From: Ramicandelaber brevisporus
Taxonomy: Eukaryota > Kickxellomycota > Ramicandelaberales > Ramicandelaberaceae
Direction: 5' to 3'
Length of the DNA: 17,011 bases
Assembly (NCBI GenBank): GCA_025201865.1
Contig: MU603171.1
Span: 1 to 17,011, forward strand
The notes beneath the pieces were generated by a model that had not been told where the DNA came from, ran no database searches, and saw only the letters and a list, made by a program, of their open reading frames with translations. Positions 1 to 7,175 of the stretch are shown here, one piece after another (positions within the stretch are counted from its first letter, which is position 1; each line of letters begins with the position of its first letter). The position numbers and the translations under genes were made by a program.

Positions 1-188
1 ATATATATGAAGTCAATTGAAGGGTTAAAGCTATATCAGGTGTTGAAACGAGTGAGGAAGAGAGAAGAGGAAAGAGTGAGTGAGACAGAGGAAATGAGGA
101 CTTCATTTTTAGGTTGACGTCACTTTTATTGTTATTGTTATTGTTGTTATTTTCATTTTAGATAGAAAAGCATGGAACAGCGGCTGTC

Positions 189-332
189 TTAGCCGTGTTG
201 CTGGCATTGGCCCAGGTTGAATCCCATTTTTCTGCCGCATCCACAGCCGCTGGATTCGCTGCAGCCACACTCATACTCGCTTACACAGTGTGTGAGTGGT
301 GCTGTTGTCTTGTTTTGGTTGACGCGCTGCAT
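189..332 (-). CDS. Small cysteine-rich ORF, metallothionein-like in pattern (47 aa, tentative)
   Basis: Reading the minus strand from the ATG at 332-330 to TAA at 191-189 gives 47 residues with six cysteines (C16, C22, C24, C30, C32, C43). It contains two CGC triplets spaced as CGCSESSGCGC. Paired C-x-C motifs with Ser/Gly spacers are typical of small fungal metallothioneins (family knowledge), but no match could be checked. Support for the start: it is the first minus-strand ATG after a 518-bp stretch (333-850) with none, like the AUG-free leaders of other genes here. Caveats: a good donor (GTAAGC) falls just after His15 at 285-280, so this could be only the first exon of a gene running off the left edge. 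The same DNA is also open in other frames because it is GCN-rich. Role unknown; copper or zinc binding is a guess. Confidence 0.33.
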   Translation of the reverse strand: MQRVNQNKTTAPLTHCVSEYECGCSESSGCGCGRKMGFNLGQCQQHG

Positions 333-666
333 AGCTGTTGTTGTTGTTGTTTTTTATGTGTGTGTGTGTCTATGTGTGTGAATGTTTTGATGTGTTGCTT
401 TGTGCTGTTCTGCTCAGTGTTGCGTTATGTTGTACTGCTGCTTTTTTCTTTTTGGTCAAACAGTGGGAGGCAAGCGTGTGTCGCGTTTCTCTTTGGATGT
501 GTTTGTTTCTTTTGGAGCAAAAAGGTCGCGCTGCTGTTATAGCTGCTGCGTTTTGAGTTTCTTTACTTTCTTTTTGAAAAGGACGAGAAAGAGAGCGAGG
601 TGAGAGCAGGACTGCGTGTATGTGTGTGTGTGTGTTGAGTGTTGCAAGATAGCAAAAGAAAGCAAA

Positions 667-713
<47 letters not shown>

Positions 714-850
714 GACAGAAAGAGAACAGAGTTGGGCAAGGGGCAACAACAGCAGCTGTATATGAATTCTTTGCCGCACTCACTTACTCACTGTTTCCGA
801 GTTGAGTAGTGTTTTCAGGCGCCACTAAAGCACTATGGCACCTCCTTTGA
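333..850 (-). promoter_or_regulatory. AUG-free upstream region of the Cys-rich ORF, microsatellite-rich
   Basis: No gene is supported here. On the minus strand the stretch contains no ATG. It carries CAA-type repeats just before the ORF start (on the plus strand TTG repeats at about 337-352), AC-rich tracts, and a long tetranucleotide repeat at 668-712. A weak TATA-like TCATATAC lies near 758-765 on the minus strand. The open frames across this stretch translate to Cys/Ser/Leu/Val low-complexity peptides and look like by-products of simple repeats. I read it as leader plus promoter of a minus-strand gene. Confidence 0.3.
668..712. repeat. (GACA)n tetranucleotide microsatellite
   Basis: About eleven uninterrupted GACA units. 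On the minus strand it reads CTGT and would lie in the predicted leader of the Cys-rich ORF. It is the longest pure tetranucleotide run in the window. Confidence 0.95.
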
Positions 851-935
851 CATCTCACAGTGTGCAGCGAATCGGGTCTACCCACTAGTCTCCAATTACA
901 GTGTGTAATTTGTATTCCCCTCAATAATGTCACGC

Positions 936-1117
936 CTAGCTGGCCCATGTGGTCTGCTGCTTCGCGACGTACTCGTGCTCTTTAGCTTCGCGACACGCTC
1001 GTGTTTCTTTGGCTCGTTTCTCGTCAACATGCATTCGGGCATCCTCCATCTGATATTGTTGCTGTTTCACAAACGACTGTACAGTGTTTAGGATCAAGTA
1101 CATCACTGTACCGTCAA
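936..1117 (-). other. Charged open frame just past the membrane-protein stop (possible frameshifted C-terminus)
   Basis: Directly downstream of the membrane-protein stop, a different minus-strand frame stays open to a stop at 938-936. It has protein-like content: an aliphatic stretch (TVMYLILNTVQSFV), then KQQQYQMEDARMHVDEKRAK and a Lys/Glu/Arg-rich tail ending in TTWAS. The two frames overlap around a CCCC run near 1132-1135. One extra C there would join them into one longer protein. It may be a real C-terminal extension lost to a sequencing or assembly indel, or chance in the 3' UTR. No GT-AG intron that joins the frames was found. Confidence 0.25.
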
Positions 1118-2266
1118 TTAAGCGTTCCGTTGGGGTATTTGTTCCAAAAGACTGTCGTAACCGTACGCCACTGCACCGTGAGTATGGATTCCCAGTACTA
1201 ACCCGGCACAAATTTGGGACACTGGGTTCGCAAACCGGGTAAAGAAGGCCAACCCGTAGAAAATCTGCCAGTGATGCAAGTGCAGCCTATAGCGAAGCGC
1301 TGGCGGTTGTTGAGCTATTATTGCCGATGGATCTCGGCCATTACTCGGTGGCGCCACAAGGACAGGCGAAGCAAGACCACCATGACTGCCATGAGCATTA
1401 CCACCACCACTGCTACTACCGTAGCCATCACTGCTGGTGTCAGCAACCACTGCTGACGTCACGCGGTTAGCATCGTTGCTGCTTGTTTCAGCGCTAGTAT
1501 CGATATCATTGCATTCTCTCCTGAATTCAGAGTTGCTGACGTTGCCACCGCTACCGCCTCCCTCAATCTCAGCGCTAATTACAGACGCGTTGTGCTGCCG
1601 CTGCTGCTGCTGATGTTGCTGTTCGGACCTCCTCGATAATCTTTCCCACATCCAGGAAGCTGCTCCTCTGATCCACTGTGCTATTGCAACGCATAGCCCT
1701 TTGGGCCACCTTCTCTCGTAAAATGGCGCAATCGCCCACACTGCAATTGATACTGCCAGCAATCCTCCCATAACCAGCAATCCCACCACATAAAACGGCC
1801 AAATGATATCATGCTGATTCGCGTAAAACAAATGGACACCCGCGAAACCCAAGACGATTAAGACTGCCAGAATGTGAGCTATCCACGCACCAATCGTCCA
1901 TGATCGCCATGTCACGAGACTGACTTTGAGAAAGCTCAGCTCGCCCAGCAGTGCCCATCCAAACAAGCCCACAAAGTAGCCCAGAACTGTAAACCAAGAC
2001 AAGGTGGATGCGTAGTTGCCAACCACAAATACAATGAACATGTACGTCATGCCCTCAAGAAAGTTGGCATAGTACCAAATGATCGAAGGGTGCTCATGTC
2101 GCTCCCAGTCGAACGTGGCTGCAACCAGTCGAAAGAGGAACGGCCCGGCCACCAAAGTTAGCAGGCAAAAGTAGAGGAAGGAGATGCCTCGAAACGAGAT
2201 TAGGACTTCAGGACCCGTGCCAAAGTAGCAGGCGTCGATGAAGTTGGGGGCGGAAGGCGACGCCAT
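1118..2266 (-). CDS. Multi-pass membrane protein with C-terminal HxHHW / HTHG motifs, function unknown
   Basis: A 382-residue protein starting at the ATG at 2266. Hydrophobic segments lie at about 25-48, 64-83, 88-108, 123-147 and 155-180, with one or two more at about 333-362, so six or seven membrane passes. A hydrophilic loop of about 140 residues (185-325) separates the fifth and sixth segments. It is Gln-rich, then Ser/Gly/Asn-rich, and probably disordered. After it comes the most conserved-looking block, LHLHHWQIFYGLAFF, then a Gly-rich helix with GLVLGIHTHGAVAYGYDSLL. The H-x-H-H-W/Y plus G-A-x-x-G pattern recalls C-terminal domains of uncharacterised fungal and algal multi-pass proteins, as far as I remember; I cannot name a characterised family. 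The clustered histidines (H329, H331, H332, H361, H363) beside membrane helices could bind metal or haem, which is inference. The frame is intact with no intron needed; the true C-terminus may be longer (see 936-1117). Confidence 0.85.
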   Translation of the reverse strand: MASPSAPNFIDACYFGTGPEVLISFRGISFLYFCLLTLVAGPFLFRLVAATFDWERHEHPSIIWYYANFLEGMTYMFIVFVVGNYASTLSWFTVLGYFVGLFGWALLGELSFLKVSLVTWRSWTIGAWIAHILAVLIVLGFAGVHLFYANQHDIIWPFYVVGLLVMGGLLAVSIAVWAIAPFYERRWPKGLCVAIAQWIRGAASWMWERLSRRSEQQHQQQQRQHNASVISAEIEGGGSGGNVSNSEFRRECNDIDTSAETSSNDANRVTSAVVADTSSDGYGSSSGGGNAHGSHGGLASPVLVAPPSNGRDPSAIIAQQPPALRYRLHLHHWQIFYGLAFFTRFANPVSQICAGLVLGIHTHGAVAYGYDSLLEQIPQRNA

Positions 2267-2566
2267 TTACGAGGGACTGTGGTGTTTGCTAGCTAGCTAA
2301 CCTGCTAGTTTGCTAGTTTGCTGGCTTGGCGTCGTTCAGTAAATAGAAATGGAAAAGGCAAAAAAAAGCAGAACGAAGAAGGGAATGAGGCTGGATAAGT
2401 TTGGCAGCCTCGTAAAAATACGCTTCGCCACATCATGTTTTGTTTACTTGTGTTGAATAGAGTCATGTTTGAACATCAAACTTGATCATCTGTTTGATTG
2501 ATTGCTTTGAGTATCATAAAAAAAAAGGAAGAGGAATCGGCGCAATCGACTCACTCCACATGCTTG
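2267..2566. other. Upstream region of the membrane-protein gene
   Basis: No gene is evident. On the minus strand 2267-2430 contains no ATG, consistent with a short leader for the membrane protein. There is an imperfect repeat of TTTGCTAG/GCTAGC units at about 2286-2322 and an A-rich tract at 2360-2368. No clear TATA box was seen. Confidence 0.4.
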
Positions 2567-2837
2567 ATGGGATCGCGTGGGCCGGATAAGGTAAGCACTT
2601 CCCGAATAGGAATCCACACAAAAAAATATCCACATTCACGTTGTGTAACAGGAGAGAAAGTCAGAGAAGGCGAGAGACAGCGGGCGGATGAGATAGGAAC
2701 AGCGCATGTTTGAAATGATATCATCCTTGAAGTTGGACCCCGCGCCATCCACAGACCTTGTCGATTTCGAAAGCTCGCTGATAGAAGTTCAAAAACGGAG
2801 ATGTCCACGTCTTTCCCCCTTCGTCCTCCTCAGGTGA
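2567..2837 (+). CDS. Possible two-exon small gene (52 aa, weak)
   Basis: An eight-codon exon, MGSRGPDK, at 2567-2590 ends at a strong donor (AAG then GTAAGC). Splicing to the acceptor ending at 2702 (ATAGGAACAG) keeps phase 0. The second exon, 2703-2837, contains EMISSLKLDPAPSTDLVDFE followed by SSLIEVQKRR and ends at TGA. The proposed intron is 112 nt. A further splice at AG|GTGATG (2834) to an acceptor at 2922 would change the last residues. Against it: other ATGs lie upstream (2432, 2466, 2560), both strands of this stretch are open in more than one frame, and I recognise no family. It would be divergent from the membrane-protein gene. Confidence 0.22.
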
Positions 2838-2861
2838 TGAAATGGTGTGGGGTAAAAGCAA

Positions 2862-2866
2862 GAGAA

Positions 2867-2899
<33 letters not shown>
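2862..2899. repeat. (AG)n dinucleotide microsatellite
   Basis: An almost pure AG run with two AAAG interruptions. On the minus strand it creates a Ser-Leu repeat in a 91-codon open frame, which I treat as an artefact. Confidence 0.9.
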
Positions 2900-3021
2900 A
2901 AAAGGGGGTGCATCCACAATAGGCAGCTCGAGCAGTCTCCTCCTTCTGGAAATGTGTCCTGATGTAGCCTTGAATGAGTAGAAGCGTCAATCGCATCTAT
3001 CTTACTTAAGCGGCCCCGCGC

Positions 3022-3050
3022 CACACATACACACACACACACACGCACAC
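3022..3050. repeat. (CA)n microsatellite
   Basis: CA repeat with single interruptions (CATA, CGCA), in gene-free DNA between the membrane-protein and cyclin genes. The flanking 3051-3203 shows no convincing gene. Confidence 0.85.
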
Positions 3051-3877
3051 AGGAGTAGCTTGTTCTTGCAAGCCTCGCATGCTGCCTGCAGCGATTGTTC
3101 TGGTGCTTGGACCTTTTCTGACGATACTATGTTTGTGCGTGTATGTGCTGTTTTGTGTGCGCATGCGCGAAACCAGTATACTGTCTTCAACAAAAAAAAT
3201 ATGACCCCACGCCCTTCTCTTTTATCGCCTTCACACTTTTTTCTTCCTTACTCTTACTCTTCACAAAGACACCCTGAGCTTCATAACTCGTTAATAGAGC
3301 CTTGCGGTTGTTTCAGTTACTGCAAAGGGAAACTGTTGAGCGCTCGACTCCATCTATCTATCATTCACCTTCCTTCCCCCCCAAAAAAACGCGACTACTT
3401 TTCTCGAACTTCCTTTGCCAGTGCAACGGCCCCCACGCGCGTACACACACTCACACACTCACACACTCGCATACACTCGCATTCAGCATCATTAACAAAG
3501 TAACTTTGGCCCGTATACCTCCTCAGCATCAGCTTTACAGTGTGCATATACGAGAGTGGCTTGTATTAAACCAAAGGAGGTTTACATTCATCCTGTTTTC
3601 CTTTTCCTTTTCCTTTTCTTTTTTTCCCTTGCAACTTTTCCAGCTGTTCATTTCCATCCATCACAGCTCCTCTTCTGCCTGTTTCCTCTTTCTGCTTTGC
3701 TCAATCCTTTGCGCCAGCCTAATCACCATCGAATCTGTGTCTTGAACATCGATATCCTGAGTCGCCAGCATCTTAATCGACATCAACATCAACATCAACA
3801 CCAATATCGACGCTTTCTGCTCTCCTTCCCCAAGTATTTCGCTTTCGATCGATCCATCAATCGAATCTATCAAACAA

Positions 3878-3907
3878 CCAATTTGCCACAACCAATTTTT
3901 TGATTGG
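3878..3907. promoter_or_regulatory. Cluster of three CCAAT boxes
   Basis: CCAAT occurs on the plus strand at 3878-3882 and 3892-3896 and inverted (ATTGG) at 3903-3907. The last two can form a five-base-pair hairpin. CCAAT is the binding site of the fungal HAP/NF-Y complex. A TATA-like CAATAAAAGC follows near 3937. Together they suggest a cyclin promoter about 1.1 kb before the start codon, to be weighed against a leader covering the whole AUG-free zone. Confidence 0.35.
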
Positions 3908-3953
3908 CGGAAGATTGCGTGCACAAAAAGAAGCTTCAATAAAAGCAATAACC

Positions 3954-4015
3954 GCAACAACAGCAACAACAGCAACAACAGCAACAGCAGCAGCAACAAT
4001 AGCAACAATAGCAAC
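3954..4015 (+). repeat. CAA/CAG trinucleotide tract in the cyclin leader
   Basis: About twenty triplets, mostly CAACAG and CAA with two AATAG interruptions, in noncoding DNA upstream of the cyclin. On the opposite strand it reads as Leu- or Val-rich open frames that are by-products. Confidence 0.9.
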
Positions 4016-4771
4016 ATCCGACGCTCGTCCTCGTCCCCCGTTCGCTTGCCCGCGCCGCATCGCATCGCAGTGCTAGTTTTTTTCCCCCTCCAAACGCCTG
4101 GTATTAGTCTGCTGACTCTCTTTTTACTTCATTTCTCCGTCGAACCGTCCGTTCGTCCGTCAAGTTCAAGCCTGCTTTTCAATTTTACAAGGCCCGGTGC
4201 ACCAGCAGTCTGGTTACCCATATTCATTTCTCTCTCTGTCGATATCTCACACACACACACTCAAGCACACACACCCACGCACTTCCAACTCTCTGTGTAT
4301 TGACAAAAGACAATTCAGCTACAGAAACAATAACAACAAAAAAAAACAACTAGCGAACAGAAAGCGAAGCCAGGACAGCAGCCCCCAGTTCGAAGTCTGA
4401 GCCCACCGTCCACCCACCCACCACAACCCACCACTACTTCCCCACCCCACCCCACAGCGACAACAACAACAACAACAGCAGCAACAGCAGCAGTGACAAC
4501 AACTTCCGGCTGCCCAGTTCTTCCTTCCTTCCTTCTTTCCGCTTACACCATCCATTCATTCATCCATTCATTCCTTCCTTCCTTCCTTCATACACTTGTT
4601 GCTCTTTGCTTTGCTTTCCTCTGCTTTGCTCTTTTCTTTTTTGCCTATTGCTCTTCCTGCTCACTGCCACTTCCATTGCCAATTCTCCCCTGCAACGGCC
4701 AGCCAACGATATCGTCACAGCATACACTCTTCCCTCTCTCCCTCTCTCTCCATACAGCAGCTCGAAGATAT

Positions 4772-4778
4772 CAGCAGC

Positions 4779-4812
<34 letters not shown>

Positions 4813-4818
4813 GCAGCG
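4772..4818 (+). repeat. (CAA)n tract in the cyclin leader
   Basis: About thirteen near-perfect CAA triplets flanked by CAG, about 230 bp before the cyclin ATG. CAA repeats resist secondary structure in RNA, which fits a scanned leader. Confidence 0.9.
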
Positions 4819-4907
4819 ACAGCGACCGTGGCACCATCATTAGATAAATAACCGACAGCCAACAGAAGCAGGTAGTAGCAGCAACAAGTACTAGTAGTGG
4901 CTCTCTT

Positions 4908-4958
4908 CATTCATTCATTCATTCATTCATTCACCTGTCCGTTCGTTCATTCATTCAC
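4908..4958 (+). repeat. (ATTC)n tract near the cyclin start
   Basis: Tandem ATTC units with a CACCTGTCCGTTCG interruption, then more ATTC. A related CTTC/ATTC array lies at about 4520-4593. Confidence 0.9.
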
Positions 4959-5047
4959 TCTCTACCCCCTTGTCGTTCCCTGCGAATCAAAGTGATCGAA
5001 GCCCGAAGTTGCTACTCATCCACACACCCCCTTTCCTTTCATCAAAG

Positions 5048-6451
5048 ATGTCTATGAGCGCAAATACCTTCAGTGTGTCGAGGTCGTTTGACTTTTCGGC
5101 CAGTACTCTCGAGGACACGGTTGACCTCGTTGCTGGCTATTTCGACCGAGTGGCGCGGCATTCAGCAGAGCGTGCGCTGCTTTTGACGAGAAGAGCGCCA
5201 AACATTGCAGTCGCTTCAGCAATCGTCGCAAACAGCATGCCGGCAATCTCTCATGGCTCATCTGTCGCTGGTGGCACCGGCAACAGCAGCATGGCTAGTC
5301 ACTCACAGTCTCAATCTCAGCAGCAACCCACGCCGCCCTTTGACCATCCCGGAAATAACAATAACAACAATAATAACAGTGAGACTATGGGAGGAGTGGG
5401 CCAGCTTCAGCTCCGGGACCTGCTTCAAGAGACTCTGACTTCTTTTCATTCCAGTGCTCTTCCGGGAATCGACTTGCGCGCGTACCTGCACCGGATACGC
5501 AGATATTGCCCTTGTCCTCACGAGTGTTTCCTGGCGCTCGTCGTGTACACGCACCGAATGCGCCATGTAGCCGAGTATCGCAAGAAGCCATTCTCTGTTG
5601 ACCCATTCTCGGTGCACCGGCTATTGATTGCAGGCATCACGGTGGCTGTCAAGTTCTTTTCGGACTTCTTCTATCCAAACACTCGGTATGCGCGTGTTGG
5701 TGGACTGGAGCCAAATGAGCTGAACAGCTTGGAGATCAAGTTCCTGACATTGACAAACTTTGATTTGTCGATCTCGATTGAGGAGCTGCAGGCGGTGGGT
5801 GATGCACTGATGAAGGGAACATTGCCAGTAGAGCTGTTTGATAGCGGCTACGTTATTCCACAGTCGCCTCAAAGCTCATTGGTATCGAACCAGCCATCAT
5901 CATTTGCAGGTATGCTTAGTGGTGCCGGCAGTGGAGTTGGCTCATCATCTATGGCGGCAGCACCGCAATCCAGCCAAGACCAGTCCAGTCACCAGCAACA
6001 ACAGCAACAAATGCAGCAAATGCAACAAGTGCAACATAATCAAATAGCGTCGGTGCCATCAAATGATCCAATGATGGCGCCTTCCTCAGCAACAGTAATC
6101 TCCAACAGAAATAGCACCATTCACCAGTTGCAACAACAGCAACATTTGCAAAATTCGGCACAGAATAGTCCCTTTCCTGGAATGATGCCCGCCGGGGCTT
6201 TCATCAAAGGCGCCTCTGCTACAATGCAAGGTCCTGGCGGTATTAGCCCAACAGATTCAAATCCATCTGCTGCACCAACTCCAACAAATCCAGTTACAGT
6301 TTCGCCAATGTCGCAACTAATTACCCCTCCTCACACCAGTTCACACTATCAGAATCAACAGTTTATTAACACCAATGCTCAACAACAACAGCAACAACAA
6401 CAACATCACCCACTACAACATCAAATTACAAATGGTGTAGTAGGATTTTAG
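5048..6451 (+). CDS. Pho80-family (PCL-type) cyclin
   Basis: A 467-residue protein. The ATG at 5048 is the first ATG in 1.84 kb, so it is chosen over upstream non-ATG extensions. Residues 20-62 form a helical N-terminal part, followed by a low-complexity insert (65-117; Ser/Gln, then an Asn run). The cyclin box spans about 120-252: TSFHSSALPGIDLRAYLHRI, then CPCPHECFLALVVYTHRM, FSVHRLLIAGITVAVKFFSD, YARVGGLEPNELNSLEIKFL and LTNFDLSI. This is the signature of Pho80/Pcl cyclins, which activate Pho85-type (CDK5-like) kinases in phosphate, glycogen and cell-cycle control. The tail (280-467) is Gln/Ser/Asn/Pro-rich and probably disordered. The kinase partner is not in the window. The gene is unusual for its very long AUG-free leader; its 3' end converges with the small gene at 6680-6911. 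Confidence 0.93.
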   Translation: MSMSANTFSVSRSFDFSASTLEDTVDLVAGYFDRVARHSAERALLLTRRAPNIAVASAIVANSMPAISHGSSVAGGTGNSSMASHSQSQSQQQPTPPFDHPGNNNNNNNNSETMGGVGQLQLRDLLQETLTSFHSSALPGIDLRAYLHRIRRYCPCPHECFLALVVYTHRMRHVAEYRKKPFSVDPFSVHRLLIAGITVAVKFFSDFFYPNTRYARVGGLEPNELNSLEIKFLTLTNFDLSISIEELQAVGDALMKGTLPVELFDSGYVIPQSPQSSLVSNQPSSFAGMLSGAGSGVGSSSMAAAPQSSQDQSSHQQQQQQMQQMQQVQHNQIASVPSNDPMMAPSSATVISNRNSTIHQLQQQQHLQNSAQNSPFPGMMPAGAFIKGASATMQGPGGISPTDSNPSAAPTPTNPVTVSPMSQLITPPHTSSHYQNQQFINTNAQQQQQQQQHHPLQHQITNGVVGF

Positions 6452-6679
6452 TTTATTAAAGTTTATAAAAAAAAACATAGTACATTACAATATCACTTTA
6501 TTCTCTTCCCTCCACCTTTTATTTATTTTAATAATCCAATCCATTGTTCATTATTTTACTTGCTCGCTTGTATAACATTTATATATATACACCATACATC
6601 TTCGACTCATTAATCTGAGTGAGAAGGAGAGCCAGTCAGTTACTCGGCATTCCCATTACGTAATTTATGAGTCTACAAT
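6452..6679. other. Convergent 3' flank between cyclin and small gene
   Basis: AT-rich, with TTTATAAAAAAAAAC just after the cyclin stop and an ATATATATA tract near 6581-6591. No ORF of note; it presumably holds the 3' UTRs of the cyclin (plus) and the small minus-strand gene. Confidence 0.5.
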
Positions 6680-6911
6680 TCAGCCAAGCGGCTTAATCAG
6701 TGTCTGGGAACCCTGATCCACAGTATATTTACTCATTATCGGAGTTCCCTTCATAAATGGCGGATTTGGGTCTGCAGGTTCACAGCTCAACTTTTGAAAC
6801 GGTGATGAGAAAAGTGGGTTAATGATGTTCTATCAATAGATGAGGTTACTTTTTGCTGTGGAAGCAAAAGAGAGAAAAATAACTCACTTCCGTCGGACTC
6901 GGCACCTTCAT
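6680..6911 (-). CDS. Hidden two-exon small gene, 57 aa, function unknown
   Basis: The minus strand encodes exon 1 at 6911-6888 (MKVPSPTE) and exon 2 at 6829-6680. They are joined across a 58-nt intron (6887-6830) with a consensus GTGAGT donor, a pyrimidine-rich interior and a TAG acceptor, in phase 0 at both ends. Exon 2 begins NIINPLFSSPFQKL, continues SCEPADPNPPFMKGTPIM and ends SKYTVDQGSQTLIKPLG before TGA at 6682-6680. The ATG sits in a GCCATGA context and is the first minus-strand ATG after 134 bp without one; an in-frame stop lies close upstream. The composition (Pro-rich, single Cys, no low complexity) looks like a real compact protein, unlike the repeat-derived frames around it. I do not recognise the family. 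It is convergent with the cyclin and divergent from the tyrosinase, with 264 bp between start codons. Confidence 0.5.
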
Positions 6912-7175
6912 GGCTATACAGAACTATACTTTATTTCCGTTCCTTCTCAGATTTCTTCTTTTCTCGTTTGCTCGTCTCTTCGTGCTATACTGGTGCCTTG
7001 TTGCTCAAACTGTCCACAAGTATTTATTCTTCTTCCTTCTCCAACCATTACCTACTTTCTTCTTCCTCTGTTTACTACCTTTACTCAATACAGAGTTGCT
7101 TTGTTCATTTTTGTTTTCTTGATGTCATTCATATTCTTGTTCAATGGTTTTCTTCCTCGCTCTCGTGCGCTGTTC
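6912..7175 (+). promoter_or_regulatory. Shared divergent upstream region, small gene / tyrosinase
   Basis: Pyrimidine-rich on the plus strand (TTCTTCTT runs), as expected for a fungal leader. The tyrosinase frame stays open through it. One in-frame ATG at 7122 would add 18 residues to the tyrosinase; between 6913 and 7121 the plus strand has no ATG. No certain TATA box. Confidence 0.4.

Larger units (their letters stand above)
3204..5047 (+). promoter_or_regulatory. 1.84-kb AUG-free upstream region/leader of the Pho80-like cyclin
   Basis: From the ATG at 3201-3203 to the cyclin start at 5048 I found no ATG on the plus strand in any frame. The tract is G-poor, with long CT-rich stretches alternating with CAA/CAG repeats (3954-4015, 4459-4499, 4772-4818) and CTTC/ATTC repeats (about 4520-4593, 4908-4958). 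Unstructured CAA and pyrimidine tracts without upstream AUGs are what a scanned 5' leader needs, so much of this may be transcribed leader (inference). Open frames here begin only at TTG, GTG or CTG and encode low-complexity peptides; none looks like a gene. The transcription start is unknown. CCAAT motifs at 3878-3907 argue that at least one promoter lies inside the tract. Confidence 0.55.

Noticed and set aside
158-274. Minus-strand 38-codon ORF starting MSVAAANPAAVDAAEKW
   Set aside because: Overlaps the Cys-rich ORF in another frame, starts at a later ATG and has no good donor before its stop; probably a by-product of GCN-rich sequence.
1-291. Plus-strand exons at the left edge (MKSIEGLKLYQVLKR joined to IEKHGTAAVLAVLLALAQVE, intron 52-161)
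   Set aside because: Splice sites and phase fit and the peptide looks membrane-like, but the minus-strand Cys-rich ORF with its AUG-free leader explains the same DNA as well. No downstream exon could be found past the donor at 292. Unresolved rather than excluded.
2551-2996. Minus-strand open frames with YFFVWIPIREVL and WTSPFLNFYQRAFE segments
   Set aside because: One runs through the AG microsatellite as Ser-Leu repeats. No phase-compatible GT-AG intron removes it, and the frames end without a coherent product.
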